NCBI RefSeq assembly: GCF_019703515.2 | Contig: NC_059351.1 | Location: 20,242,001-20,306,000 of the forward strand | Direction of reading: 5' to 3' | Length of the DNA stretch: 64,000 nt | DNA from: Myxocyprinus asiaticus | Lineage: Eukaryota > Chordata > Actinopteri > Cypriniformes > Catostomidae | Made by a program: the position numbers and the translations under genes | Shown here: piece by piece, positions 10,374-22,349 of the stretch | How positions within the stretch are numbered: the first letter of the stretch is position 1 | Layout of the letters: every line of letters starts with the position of its first letter | The notes under the pieces: model-generated | What the model was told of the DNA's origin: nothing | Database searches by the model: none | The model's input: the letters and a program-made list of their open reading frames with translations, nothing else

Positions 10374-12846
10374 CCAACACTGATATATACACATCTTTAG
10401 TTCAGTTACGTCTACAGTATATGATTAGAAGAGTAAAGGTCTTTTGTTTCGATTAATGTAGCCTTCGGCTCGTCTGTGAAAGATGTTCCATTGAGACTTG
10501 TTCACATGTGCTCAAGAATAAACATGCATCGGGTGCGACAGATAAACTTCCTGTGTTAACTGAAAGCGCTCACACGCATGTAGACACATTTGTGCATGAG
10601 AAAGATTAAAACAGGATTGAAGCATTTGCATCAAAATTTTTTAAATGCATCTTTTTATATGCATTCAACTGCATGTTTAGGCTAATATTTCTAGAAAAAC
10701 ATGATTTTAACCTGGCCAGAAAGAGCCAATTAGCTCAGCAGAATATTATACCCGCACCATGTGCCAGTTTAGACTTTACAGGGTGATTTCCATTTACCCT
10801 GAACCCACAGTCATTTCAGTATCAGAAAGAAACCAGTGCATCATCTTTGATCTTCAGCTGTGAACTCAGTCACCCTCAGGCGTATGAAAGAGCTCTTGAG
10901 AAATTCTACACACAGGCTCTAATAAGGAGGGAAAGTCCAGCGTTCTAAGGTTGAATCGATGCTGTCTAAAAATGAAGCTCATTCTTTCAAACTGTGTCAT
11001 TGTATAAATAATGAAAAACAGAACTGAGAACCAAGTATAGACCTCAGTGGATTAAATAAAACAGACATAAATTAATGCACATTATTTAATTAAATTTAAT
11101 TGTAACTTTTTAATTGTATTTTATTTTTAAGGTAACTAACCCTAATTATCTAGATTGGTTTTATTTATTTGTTTATTTATTAATTTGACTAATTAATTTT
11201 TTAATTTAATTTTATTTACCCCTATATTCTAAATTAGTAGGTATTTTTGTTTTATTTAATTATTTATCAGTATTATTAATTAATTAATTGTATTATTAGT
11301 TATTTTTTCCATTTTATTTTATTTTATTAACCCTGATAATCTATCAGTATGTCTTTTTGTTTTATTTCATTGTTTATTTATTAATTTGGGTAATTAATTC
11401 ATTTTACATTTTTTATTTGAATTATTTACCATAGTTATCTAAATTAGTATATTTTCCCCTCTTTTTGCAACTGCACTTACTTCATTATTTTATTTTTACA
11501 TTTATTATTAATTTATGAAATATATAATATTAATTATGTTATGCTTTGATTGAGCTAAGCCCAGAGGTGTTAAATAAATGACAGTTTTGCAGTTCTTATT
11601 CTGCACACTATCAACAAAGCAGCAGTCATCTTGCATGTTGAGGTGATTTGTTTATAAAAACACTTGTTGCATGTAGAATATGAGCTGTTGAACTATTATT
11701 ACGAAGATTAGCAATTAAAATGAGCAAACTTAAAAAAGCAGTATATCTGGTTCCCATCAAAAGTTATGTTTTAGATGTTGTGGAAATTCAGGTTAGTTTA
11801 AGCTGGTATACAAGATAAAGATACAAGGGCAGCAGATGTTCATAAGAGAAATATGGACGTTGGTAAACATAACTGGCTGTCCACAATGAGTTTGAACCTG
11901 AGACACGACTCAAACTGATCGAATTCCATCCATACACTTTCCTGTCCATGACTTAACGTTACATTCATTATACATTCTAAGCTTTGTGAGTGAATGGATT
12001 GTATGATTGTGTTCCTACATAACCTTTGTTAGTACTCAATTTGATTAACCAACTAAACTGCTTATTTCATGCTTTAAAGTGAACAAAACTAATGTTTTTG
12101 AAAAGCCTCATGCATCAAGAATTTTTCAAGAAAGACGCAAATGTGCCAATGCATATCTTTGACCATAATTATATCAATGCATGCAAATGTCTTGTGTTTA
12201 TTTGTTTATGGTCTTTGTTTAGACTTAGAACGCAAGTCTGCCGTCCATACAATTTATTTGACTTAATGGTGTAGAACATTTTCTCAAACTTCGGCTTCTT
12301 CACACCATTTACAGTTCTGCTTTCAAAAAACATCTCTTAAACTGTTAGCTCAAGACTCGCCATAAAATATTTCCACGTTAACGGCAAACCAATTCTTAAT
12401 TCAAAGACTGCCTTTAGTAATAATGCTTGATACAATGACAACACCAAATAATGTTTTCAAACTAACGTTTTAGGCGATAAAACTATCAAAAGTTGCCCTT
12501 CGCTGGTTTGCCAACTAGGAAAGGTAATAAAGACCAAAGACACGTAGGAGTCCACCATGCATCAATTGGTTGAATGAGGTTAACCAGTGAAGTACTCAGT
12601 AACCCACAGCCTTGTGGTTTTCAAATTCAGCCACAAGATTTCAGTACAACACTGACACAGCAAACCAGCACTTTAGTGTCATCATTTTGTGCAAACATCT
12701 GCATCGATACAAGTTCAGTAGAGATAAGAACTCAGGTGTTCCTTTCTCGCCGATTCCAATATCATCAACCTCATTGAAGCCACGAAATCAGAGAAAATAT
12801 CAAAAATTGCACGTGATAAGAGCCACTTGCAATCTCGAAAACTCAC
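10374..12846. other. Non-coding stretch with AT-rich low-complexity block
   Basis: 11080-11520 is made of TTTATTTATTAATTTAATTT-like text interrupted by ACCCTGATAATCTA words, suggesting an old expansion. The remainder is unique-looking intergenic or intronic DNA. Short open frames at 12092-12274 and 12574-12869 show no domain. Confidence 0.45.
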
Positions 12847-13008
12847 CCCTGGCAAAGCAAGGCTGGTAGGAGGACAAGCTTTCAAAGATGCTGTTGGAGG
12901 CCATCGCAAGCGGTTGCTGCTTTTCCTGAGTAAGGTCGTCGTCTTCGCCCGAATCCAACGCCTCTAACTTGATCTGCTCCCGAATTTTGAAGGGTTCACG
13001 GCTTTGCC
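12847..13008 (-). CDS. Candidate internal coding exon of a host gene
   Basis: On the minus strand TGGTCTTTGCAG at 13009 onward is a good splice acceptor and GTGAGT at 12846-12841 a good donor. The 162-base exon between them is open in one frame and is phase 1 at both ends, so it could be skipped without a frameshift. It encodes 53 full codons, starting QSREPFKIREQIKLEALDSG, then an acidic EDDD patch, and ending SLSSYQPCFAR. The sequence is mixed in composition, polar, and unlike any transposon protein here. I do not recognise the family. No other exon of this gene was found in the window, so its introns must be long or the neighbouring exons lie outside. Residues upstream of the acceptor in the same frame are intronic. 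Confidence 0.5.
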
Positions 13009-13754
13009 CTGCAAAGACCAAAAATACAACCATGACAACATGGCCAAAGCTCAAACATCCACATTCCTTCCCCTAAACTGGACCCCGAACCCCAACATAC
13101 AGTACACATCCACACCCTGGAACCCTTGGTCGCCCTGTGCTGGTCCAGTGGTGTTGTTCGGGCGGTTCTGTCCTGGTGTTCTGTGCATGTTTCACAAAGA
13201 CTGCGATCGGCAGTCAGCCTGTGGTTAACTGATGCTTACCCTTGTGTAAAAGAGAAGAAGCACAAATGCGTCGCTGTGGTTTTTTCGGGTGATTTGGCTG
13301 ATTCACATGGTGACATCAACACGTCGTCTCATTGCCCTCCCTCCCCCTCTCGCAGTCTTTTGGTTCCCTCTGTCTATCTTTATCTCACTCTTCTCTAGTG
13401 CCTAGAGAGCCGTGACCGGTCGCAGACTTGGTTTGTGGTTGTGGCGGCCCACAGAAAGCTTCTTCCTAGCCAGACAACAAGTTTAACTGCTCCCCACAAT
13501 TGGACAAAAAAAGCCAAGGGTGCGCCATTGGGCCGTTGGAGTCACATGCTCCGGAAAATTTAATTCTGAATTTTTTTATGCCAAGGTTTTGCACAGGGTT
13601 ATCTGGTGTTCAGAGGAGTCTGTCAAACCCCACCTGTCCACATTTGCTTGAAAAGGAGGAAATATATGTGGTCTGTTTCAATTGTGAGAGCGTGCAACAG
13701 GAGGGGGGATGGAAGTGAGTAGGTGAGAATGGTGCAGCATTTTACAGTTAATGC
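13009..13754. other. Probable intron or intergenic DNA next to the exon
   Basis: This is upstream of the exon on the minus strand. It is somewhat GC-richer than the surroundings between 13080 and 13220 and contains overlapping short open frames on the plus strand (13004-13228, 13126-13398). None shows a domain or splice framework that I can support. Confidence 0.35.
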
Positions 13755-13768
13755 ATGTGTGCGTGTGT

Positions 13769-13802
<34 letters not shown>
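13755..13802 (+). repeat. (TG)n microsatellite
   Basis: A run of TG dinucleotides with one CTG interruption near 13773. The open frames crossing it on both strands are artefacts of the repeat. Confidence 0.95.
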
Positions 13803-13939
13803 TGTTTTGTCAGGATTGGTGTACGAAAGAGAAAGGCGAGTCATGTTGCATAAGTTAAAGCATGCAAATGTGTCTCCTGGAGAGGACACAATTAGTCCAG
13901 TGTCTCAGACGCCATAAAGGCGCTGCAGCTTATCAGAAT

Positions 13940-15930
13940 TTACATGCCGTCTTTCTTATCAGTCTCATCTGCTGATTCTGCAAAAGAGATAGGAAATAAA
14001 AGAATATTTACTGACAATAAACTTTCAGAAGATGACAACATATTTGGATTAAAAACTTCAGTTTCTAATTAAAACTTTAACTAAAAACCAAATAAAAATG
14101 TTGACCCAAAATTTTAGTTATTCATAAAACATCCCACATGCAGTACAGTATGAATGTCATTGCCTTAGAAAACTTCAAACCAAATGGCTTAGAAAAGTGA
14201 ATTTAGTTCTGAGAAAAGCTCTAGAATTATTTGTTTGCAGATGCTACTTGCTTTGCTATCTAGTGCAATGACATTCAGATATTTTTAAGTGTGATTTGAT
14301 GTCCTAATACTTTTTGGGGCCACTGTGACCAAATGATTGTACTTGTATCATCTGATATGCAAATACACTGAAGGTATATTTGAAAACGATTACTTATTTT
14401 TAATGCAAAGCAATGGATTTTTGTGAACTACTGAATTACCTGGTTCAAATTATAGACATCAACGTGTTTTGCATGTTAAATTGTGCCATTCGTATCTGTC
14501 AAATTTACGAATTCTGCAATAGAAAAAAAAAAAAAAAACTGTCAGAATATGATTAGGTATTTGGTCTTCAAAAAGTTCAGTATCTAATTAGAACCGAATC
14601 TAACTAGTACAGTGGGTGCAAAAATACTTTGACAACTTAGCTACACTTAAAAATGTATGAATGTCATTGCATTAGAAAATTAAATATCAAACCAAATGGC
14701 TTTATTATAAGTTCTGAGAAAAGCTCTATCATCATTTGTATGATATTTTGTTGTCTAATGCACTAACATTCCAACATTATTAAGTGTGACTTAACTGTCT
14801 AAATAAGTTTTAGAGACACTGTATATTCAAGATACTTTCTCTGAAAACAATTCTTAATAATTTTGCTTATCAGGTGAATGACTTTAGCAGTATCTATGTG
14901 TTAAAATGATCAGGAAATACAAATCATACATTTTAAGTGTCAAAGTACTTTTTGGGGCCATTTTAAGTCAAAATATTTTGCCTTGTATAATTTGACATTC
15001 AGCTATACTGAAGGTTGTATGGTATATTTGTGGTATATAATAGACTATTACTTGTTTTAAAGTTAATGAATTATGCACAACATTTTCCTTCAGCAAAATG
15101 TTGCTAATTTTGTGCTATTGCTTTCAAGTTCAAAATCAAAGACATCAACATGTTTTTTTGTTTTTTTTAAAGTACATTTAATATGCATTTTCCTTTAGCA
15201 AAACAATGTGTCAGTGGGCTTTTGTGAACTTTTGCTTTACCTGGTTCAAATGGTAGCCATCAATATTTTGTATTAAATGGTAGACATCAATATAAATGTT
15301 TTGCAAGCGACATGGTGCCCTTCGTATCAGTCTAATATGCAGATTCTGCAATAGAAAAATAAAATGCAACAATACACTGTCAGAATATGACCATGTATTT
15401 GGTCAGTATCTAGTTTGTACCTAATTATAATTATTTATAAAAACATCCCACGCAAGTTCAATGGTATACAGTATGTGAGGACAACATCCCAATTCTATTT
15501 TAATGGTAAATTAATTGCGCAAAACATTTTCTGTCATCAAAACAACAATCAGTGGGGTCCAAAAGTCTAAGAACACATTAAATATCTGGGATCTTGACAT
15601 TATAAACTTGAAATAAACAAAGTTTTAGGATTTTGAAAAATGTAAACATCCAAAACAAACAAACAAACCAAAAAAAAAAAAAAAAGAAAACTTAAGAAAC
15701 AAGGACATTTCACACTGTATAAAATGGCCAGGATACTGTCATTAAAGCAAAAGGGCGACATTTTCACTCAAATTGTTGTGCTGATAATATAATTTATAAA
15801 GGTTAATGTAAATTCAATCCAAAAAATGGTTTCAGACTTTTGGACCCCATTCTAAGTCAATGGGCATTTGCAAACGAGTGTGTTACCTGGTTCAAATCGC
15901 AGCCTTAATTATGCGTGTCGCATTTCAGGT
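13940..15930 (+). repeat. Diverged complex tandem repeat, about three units
   Basis: A marker block ending GATTCTGCAA (13976, 14508 as GAATTCTGCAA, 15345) is followed each time by CTGTCAGAAT-like text and a TTTGGT..CAGT..CTAATT block. A second block, ATGAATGTCATTGC..TTAGAAAA..ACCAAATGGCTT, occurs at 14150 and 14655. A third, TTACCTGGTTCAAAT followed by AGCCATCAAT or AGACATCAAC, occurs at 14435, 15238 and 15885. Units are roughly 530-850 bases because of internal insertions. The copies are strongly diverged, so the array is old. One unit is interrupted by the MITE at 15551-15852. Confidence 0.6.
15551..15852. mobile_element. Mariner/Tc1-type MITE, about 300 bp
   Basis: The left end GTGGGGTCCAAAAGTCTAAG and the right end, whose reverse complement reads ATGGGGTCCAAAAGTCTGAA, form inverted repeats of about 22 bases. 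No transposase is encoded. The insertion splits a unit of the complex tandem repeat. The target duplication cannot be read confidently. Confidence 0.6.
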
Positions 15931-18130
15931 GTGTACGTAATTGCAGGCCTCATTTCCGTGTCACCTGCTGGTAATGACGGCATTGCATTACATGTCCGTG
16001 ATATCACACATTGTGCAGCTGACTGTGCCAATATGGATGTTTAATTTTGTCCAGAGAACACCAAGTTCAGCTGATGCAGAAACACCCCCTGCAGCCCCTC
16101 CAGCCCTTATTATCTTCAGATACACACCTGTGTCCACCTCTAAGCTTAAACACGCCCGGTCAGACCCATTCCTGGTCCTAAATTGGCACATATACACCTT
16201 CATCATGCCCCAAGCACATGCCAAACACAACCACACCTGTGTCCTGGAACCGTTTGGATGGGCGTTTAGGGAGTGCTGGGTGGAGTGCTTTAGGTGGTAT
16301 CAGCGTTCATGGACAGCTGCTACACCTCCCCACCTGAAGTCAGATTTCACCTTGACATAAGACACTTCAAAACATGAATATTGCAGAATGCCTGCTTGAT
16401 TGTGTTCAAATTAAACAGACTGATCTCATTCAAATTACATGACTGTGGCGACATTTACAAACAACGAGCAACGTAAAAATCCTTTTGCAAAAATGTACAT
16501 ATAGTAACATGATTTTATGAGACCAGGTTGAAAATAAAGGTTCCAAAAAGGCCTAAAAGCATTTGGAGCATTGGTTCTCAATCAGTGGATAGCAGAACAA
16601 AAATGGGTAACATGTCTGTCCTGTGGGATTGTGGACAAATAAGCTTATCAATTTAGAAAGCTTAGAATCTCTGAAGAACCTTTATTTTTTTAAGAGTGAT
16701 AGTTCTCTTTGCTCCTCTCATCCTGTTGTTGAACTTCTGGCCTGCAGTGACTCAGGGTTTGATAATTACAATGATCATGTCTACAGGGAAAATCCCTCTC
16801 TTTCTTTCTTATCTCCAAATTTAAACCACAGGTGAGAAACTAGCTGTGGGAAACATCTGTCTGAACAAAGAAACACTCATGGAAAATCTGACATAGCATT
16901 CTTGACTTCTTAGTCCACTGGGTTGTATACAAATATTTTTGACAGTGGTCTTAAATAGAGGATATATATTTCAACCCCAAAAAATATTATAGTGTGCATA
17001 AAGAAACATTATTTTCATGACAATGCAGCATATTTACCCCCAAATTCTTCAAAGATGGGTCATTATTATTATTTTTAATGTGTACAAAATGTTCAGAATT
17101 CAGAATCTTTATTTAACTGATTTACTTTAATTTGAATTAAAATTATTTAATTTAATAATAAACTTCATTTAACTAAATGTAATTTATTTGCCAAATATAA
17201 GATGTAAAAATAATTTATTTTAATGGAAAATACAGTCCAGAAACCCTAACCCTAACCCTAACATTAACACATTAACGCAAATTCACACAAATGTTAATTT
17301 TATTATGCTTTTTAATATTATAACTAAGGCTGTCAATTTAATGCACAAGTTCAGTGTAACTGCTTACATAAAGAATAAAATGTTCAAAAATATATGTAAT
17401 TAATCATAATTGCATCCTTTTTGTATTGTCTTATGCTTTACTCGTCTGCCGCAATAATTTCTTTGAATTATATATTATTTGATTTATTATGGATATTAGA
17501 ATTATTTAGACTGTAATATATTGTATTATCTTTATTTGGGGGCCTAGCTCAGAAAATATTGTTATATGGAATTAATTGTAATTAATTCGACCAATCATGG
17601 CATCTCATGTAAATAATTTGATTACATTTTTGATTGACAGCCCTTATTAAGACTTGTTACTTTGTAAGATTTTCTCTTTCTGGTCAAGTTACATAGACTT
17701 CATGAAGCCTCACATAAACAAACATGTTGGAGTGACTCATAGTAGTTTGGATGGCTATATACTGTAATGTCCAGGAATGTCTTCATCATCCAATGAGAAA
17801 CAGAGTATTTTTCTCAGGAAAGACGATGCAGTTCCAGGATGCAGCTCAATGTGTTGCCGTGGGAACACAGCATGAGACGGACAGCTGTGTGTCCCAGACA
17901 TCAAATAAAATAAATAAATAACAGACAGACATCCCCCCCACTCAACAGTGCATGAGTAAAGAAACTTCTGAGCAGCTTCCAAACTGAACTATTAATATCA
18001 TTAAAGAACCTTAAAGGAACCATTCTAACAGTGAAATTTTTACATTTCCTGAATAAAAAATTAAAGGAATGGCCCATGTAATAGTTGTTGTCACAATGCT
18101 AGGATGTTGCTATGTGGTTTTTAAGGTGTT
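15931..18130. other. Non-coding stretch
   Basis: A 139-codon plus frame at 15941-16360 overlaps an 82-codon minus frame. Neither shows a domain, and the region is only modestly GC-rich. 17040-17560 is AT-rich. A telomere-like CCCTAACCCTAACCCTAAC lies at about 17245-17263. No gene is supported. Confidence 0.4.
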
Positions 18131-18334
18131 CTGGGGTGTTTTTCCTGTACAACGACGTATCTGACTGCATAACCATCATAGTACGATGCATTGTTGGAGA
18201 AATTAACTAGCTAGTCATGACAGTTTCCCAAAACCATTGTAACTACGTATGTTTCACATCCATCATTTGAACCACTTTGGCTCAGCAACATAGAGCTGTC
18301 GTTAATGACGTTATGCAGGGGGTGGAGTAATAAC
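18131..18334. repeat. Decayed MITE-like scrap
   Basis: GTTTCCCAAAACCATTGTAA and GTACGATGCATTGTTGG resemble a common fish repeat whose ends read GTTTCCCAAAAGCATCGT. It abuts the left edge of the DIRS1-like fragment. The family assignment is from memory of the motif and is tentative. Confidence 0.35.
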
Positions 18335-18738
18335 TTCCGTGCCAGACACAGCAACGTCAAGGCTGGGTCTGCCTCCTCCTGGGGCAGCGCTTGCAAGTTC
18401 ACCACCTGATCCCTAAAAGGGGTCGTGGGAACCTTGGGCAGATAGCCCGGTCGGGGTCTCAGGATCACGTGAAAGTAACCCGGACCGAACTCCAGGCACG
18501 ATTTGCTGACAGAAAACGCCTGCAGGTCCCCTACCCTTTTGATGGAAGTGAGCGCAGTCATGAGGGCAGTCTTCAAAGAGAGTGCCTTAAGCTCAGCTGA
18601 CTCCAAGGGCTCAAAGGGAGCTCCCTGTAGACCCCGAAGGACTACAGAGAGGTCCCATGAGGGGACAAGGCGCGTTCTGAAGGGATTCAACCTCCTAGCG
18701 CCTCTCAGGAACCTGATGATCAAGTCGTGCTTCCGCAA
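18335..18738 (-). pseudogene. DIRS-type tyrosine recombinase, truncated
   Basis: The frame contains the LIIRFLRGARRLNP and KALSLKTAL blocks and the KRVGDL motif that carries the first catalytic Arg of DIRS tyrosine recombinases. It continues through LRPRPGYLPKVP and FRDQVVNLQALP, as in the fuller gene at 30828-31988. It ends after DPALTLLCLAR, so the HxxR and catalytic Tyr boxes are missing and the enzyme cannot be active. Residues translated to the left of 18335 do not belong to the element. Confidence 0.8.
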
Positions 18739-19039
18739 ATACTGTCGCGAGGAGCGTGAGATCCGAGAACCACGTCTGGGTGGGCCAGTAGTGTGCTACT
18801 AGGATGATCTGCTCCTCATCATCCCTGACCTTGCACAGGGTCTGTCCTCGATCAGGGCATACCAAAGCGGGCAGTGGGAGGATTCCTGGGAAGCAAACAG
18901 GTCTACCTTTGCTTGACCGAATCGACTCCAAATCAGCTGGACCATCTAAGGGTGGAGTCTCCACTCTCCCCTGAGGGTAACCTGACATGAATGCGCATCC
19001 GCTCCGGTGTTGAGGTTGCCCGGGAAGTGAGTGGCTCAT
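18739..19039 (-). pseudogene. DIRS pol remnant (RNase H to recombinase linker)
   Basis: The minus frame at 18695-19039 includes FPGILPLPALVCPDRGQTLC, matching the linker seen near 32150-32200 in the larger copy, and WFSDLTLL, matching text near 31985. Internal deletions join non-adjacent parts of pol, and the frame is not continuous with the recombinase. Confidence 0.55.
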
Positions 19040-19189
19040 AGCGACTTGAGGCGCTGCTTACTCCAGAGAAGGAGACCGCGGGCGAGTTGTGACATGCAAT
19101 GGGAACGTAAACCGCCTTGGTGGTTGATGTATGCTACCATCACTGTGTTGTCCGAAACCTCCGCAGGGTGAGCAGTACTGCCAACAACT

Positions 19190-19420
19190 CTAGGCAGTTG
19201 ATGTGCCAACGCAGCCGTAGGCCTTAGCCGTCAGGGACGACGTAAACCTACAGGCCCTGGACGGGAGTTTCGGCGCCTTATCCACCTGGGGGATCACCGA
19301 ATACCCCCTGGCTGCTCCGCCATCGAGGGTAGCGAGAGCGGGGGAGCTGAAAGACCGGGACCGGGCAGTAAAAGGTGCCTTCCACGATCTTGTCAGCTCC
19401 TCATGCACTTCCGGGAAGAA
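19190..19420 (-). pseudogene. DIRS Gag fragment
   Basis: This frame reads GYSVIPQVDKAPKLPSRACR and FTSSLTAKAYG, matching ACRFTSSLTVKAY in the Gag of the larger copy. The downstream half of Gag is deleted. The position just 3' of the leader fits the usual DIRS order Gag, RT/RNase H, recombinase. Confidence 0.65.
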
Positions 19421-19734
19421 AGGAACGGGGGGCGGTGTGTGGCCGTGGGTGGCACCTCGAGCCCAGGAACCAATCGTCGAGCCGCGAGAGTTCAGGGGAG
19501 AGTGGAGGGTTCCACTCTAGCCCGACGCTCGCAGCCGCCTAGGAAAGCATGTCCGTCATTTCCGCGTCGGCCTGGGACTGGGCGACCATTCCCGAAGGGG
19601 AAGGCTCTGCGTCTGACTGGACGAGCCCGCTCTCCAATGCTGCGCTCGATAACTAGTCTTCTTCCCGGGCTCTGAACGAGAGGTTGAACTCACCCTGAGA
19701 CAGTTCAGCTTCAATGAATAGAACTGCTCGGAAC

Positions 19735-19926
19735 TGAAGAGAAAATCTGAATGAGTGGTTGCATAACAGCTCCTTTTATACCCGTATGTCCAGGGGAGTG
19801 GCATGCAAATTCCACTCACTAATTCTCATTGGCCTTTTTTCAAAAAAGCAGAGGTGTTTGGGGCTCCCAAGAGTGACCCCTAGTGTCACTACATCGACAC
19901 AACGTCGAGTGAGTGACAGATAGGGA
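19735..19926 (-). repeat. DIRS 5' inverted terminal repeat
   Basis: Read on the minus strand this matches 29754-29935 read on the plus strand, so the two element ends are inverted repeats. It contains GTTGTGTCGATGTAGTGACA, CTAGGGGTCAC and a TATA box, TATAAAAG (complement of 19773-19780), which probably drives the element. Confidence 0.8.
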
Positions 19927-20109
19927 ACTCGTTTTGGCCAAATTCTAAGGTAGCATCAGATGTATCCTTCCCCAGGTAGGCAATCCCAGAGTGCACCGTG
20001 ATGAGCTCTGCAAAAAAATAAATCTAACATGGTGGACGAAGCGAGAGAAGCTTAGGTTATAAATATACTTAAAATCCATTCAATACTGAAAAGTATAGAT
20101 AAATAACAG
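19927..20109. repeat. Repeat-like flank left of the solo LTR
   Basis: AATTCTAAGGTAGCATCAGATGTATCCTT resembles common fish repeat text, and related words (AAGGATGCTGCCATAGAACA, GAGGCAGC) lie at 20450-20600 on the other side of the LTR. The solo LTR may have inserted into an older element. Confidence 0.35.
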
Positions 20110-20317
20110 TGTAACAGGGTAAAAGGGACAGGAGGAGGTGAGAACCGGACGAAGCATCAAAGTAATGTTTAATGAGAAATTAAACAAAAACACACAAACA
20201 TAAACACATACAGGGCAGCTGCCTGTAGCTCTCTCTCTCTCCTGAACTGCTGCCTCCGGCGGACTTTATCCTTCTCGTCGACTTGATTAGCCTGATTAGG
20301 CCCTCCTCTTTGCCACA
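20110..20317 (-). mobile_element. Solo LTR, 208 bp, Gypsy-type, with 5-bp target duplication
   Basis: On the minus strand it begins TGTGGCAAAGAGGAGGGCC and ends TACCCTGTTACA. Both flanks are AACAG (20105-20109 and 20318-20322), a perfect 5-bp duplication. The organisation (GATAAAG block, CAGCTGCC, a Gx-rich CCGGTTCTCACCTCCTCCTG near the end) matches the LTRs at 28647-28895 and the scrap at 23155-23258, so all three belong to one related group. Confidence 0.85.
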
Positions 20318-22345
20318 AACAGTTTAATATGGTACAAAACGACTATTTTACCCAAAATGTGTGTGTGTGCCATGCGTATTTAGGCTCATTAGAGGATTGC
20401 GCCGTTTCTCTTGCGTCACCAGTATTGAAGTCAGTACGAGTCAAATGTACCATGCACTGCCTGTGAGGAACGCTTTTTGAATGATGCACGGAGTTGCCGT
20501 AGAGTGTTCCAAATCACTCTCTTATGAGGCATCATTTCAGTAAGGATGCTGCCATAGAACACAGCTGACAATGTTAGGCAGATAACAGTGAGGCAGCTCA
20601 CTAAGTTTTGGAACAGACCGTATGTTTGCCCTCCATTTCATCTCATTGCTATCTAGAGAAACATTTGCGATATTGTCTCATATGCATTTGTCTATGCTAT
20701 GGGGGTGGGACAGTGAGGGAAGCTGAGAGTAATGCAGCAAAGATCTGGGTGGAGAGACTCAGAGCACCTTCCTGGACATTCCCGATACTGGAGGAGGATG
20801 AGTCACAATACAAGCAGCATCCCAGACAGACAAAAGAGCAAACTGTGAGAATTCCACTCCCAGACAAACTGTATTACTGTCAGTCCAACACCCAGATCTC
20901 ATCCCGAAACGTCCCTCTGCATTTCATGTTTTTCTGAAAGCTATGAAAATTACACATCTGTTCTACAGCAGAAAAGAATCTATGCACTGTCAACTAATTT
21001 GTGAAAAAAATAAAATAAAATAAAATGAAAAATAAAGACATGCAGCATTGTGACTTAGTGTTTGTTAGTGTGTTGGTTTCACTGATTTGTGTAATTTTTT
21101 TACAAATGTAAATTCTTAAAACTTATATTTAGGGGGTAATTCACTAAGAATGAATTGTGCCCGGCAAATGCACTATTAATTAGCACACGCTCTCTGTACT
21201 GGTTTAGAGCCCCATTCACTAAAGGAATTATGCAGATCAGCCAACAGCACAAATGCGGCCACAAAAAGCGTGCAGAACACAATTTGCACGTGCAATTCCG
21301 ATTTTGCGGGCTGATTCTGAGCGATATATAGCAGAGGATGCCACAGACCACCGTATTTGACACACCCTGCTGGGACTGTACCTCATCATTGTGATCCAGA
21401 CATCTTAATCATCTCTTAATCATGTTGAAAGTGCGCTTGGCTACCCCATGCATCTGGATATATAACGCTGTTCTCCATCATTTGATCATTATTTGATGAA
21501 TTACTGCTGATTTGATCGGTTTAAATAAAAGTTATTTTACCGCCTTCTTTCATTTGTGGTAATGCTGCAATCTAAATTGCGTCAGGCAATTTTTGTGAAT
21601 GAAGCACAATCTACAATGAGCCTAATTTACTGTACATAGGAAGGAGGCGTGTTTGAGCGGAAAGGAATGACATTGACTTTAAATACTCAAGACGCAGTGC
21701 AATTTCAGTGCTGACTGCACCTGCAAAAACAGATTGCACAATATTTCTGTGTTTAGAAATAATGAAGAAATATAATCAGATATTGCAAGAAATATTCCCG
21801 AAATACATTCCCACAGCTGGTTGTGAAAAAAAAACAAAGAAAACAAAAGTACAGTGTTTAACCACAGCCTTTATATAGAATGATACAAATCTGTTTATTC
21901 TGGACTCTCGTCTTCACTGCAGCTGTAAACTCCAGACAAAAGCAAATTGAGACATTTAGTGTCTGAGTGTTTTACACACACACTCAAAAAAAAAAAAAAA
22001 AAATTTAATAAAATTTTAAAAACAATTTTTAATTTTATAACAAAATTCCATCAAATTGAATTGAGTACTCTTTCACAAAATAATATAATAAAAGATAAAT
22101 ACATATTTTAAGTTTAATAAATATAATTTTCTTAAAAATTACACAATACAATTTGATGGAACTGAAATGTGTACATCTTAAAAATAGGCTAATATATATA
22201 TATATTGATTGCACACAGTACATACATATGCACAGTGTACGTTAGAGTAATCAACTTTGTCTCAGATGTTTCTCCTAAAATTATTTTGGAAATAAAAATA
22301 GACACAAAAGTCAATTGTTGACATACAGTACGAGTATAGAGCTCT
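20318..22345. other. Non-coding stretch with decayed repeats
   Basis: 20450-20620 is a repeat-like block (AAATCACTCTCTTATGAGGC). A 109-codon plus frame at 20608-20937 has no recognisable domain. 21130-21330 (TAATTCACTAAGAATGAATT, GCAATTCCG) and 21585-21750 (GTCAGGCAATTTTTGTGAAT, CAAGACGCAGTGCAATTTCA) are related blocks of one decayed repeat, also echoed near 5640-5840. 21985-22210 is AT-rich. Confidence 0.4.
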
Positions 22346-22349
22346 AAAT

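Larger units (their letters stand above)
18335..19926 (-). mobile_element. DIRS1-like retrotransposon fragment, rearranged
   Basis: This is a second, partial member of the family found at 29715-34400, reading right to left. From its 5' side it holds an inverted terminal repeat (about 19735-19926), a leader, a short Gag piece, then after a large deletion part of the pol region and the N-terminal two-thirds of the tyrosine recombinase. The left edge is at about 18335-18340, where similarity to the second copy stops inside the recombinase gene. The 5' tip reads TTCCCTATCTGTCACTCACT on the minus strand. Confidence 0.8.

Noticed and set aside
15941..16360. 139-codon plus-strand frame
   Set aside because: No domain, no splice framework, and the opposite strand is also open over 15988-16236. 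Length alone is not enough at this base composition.
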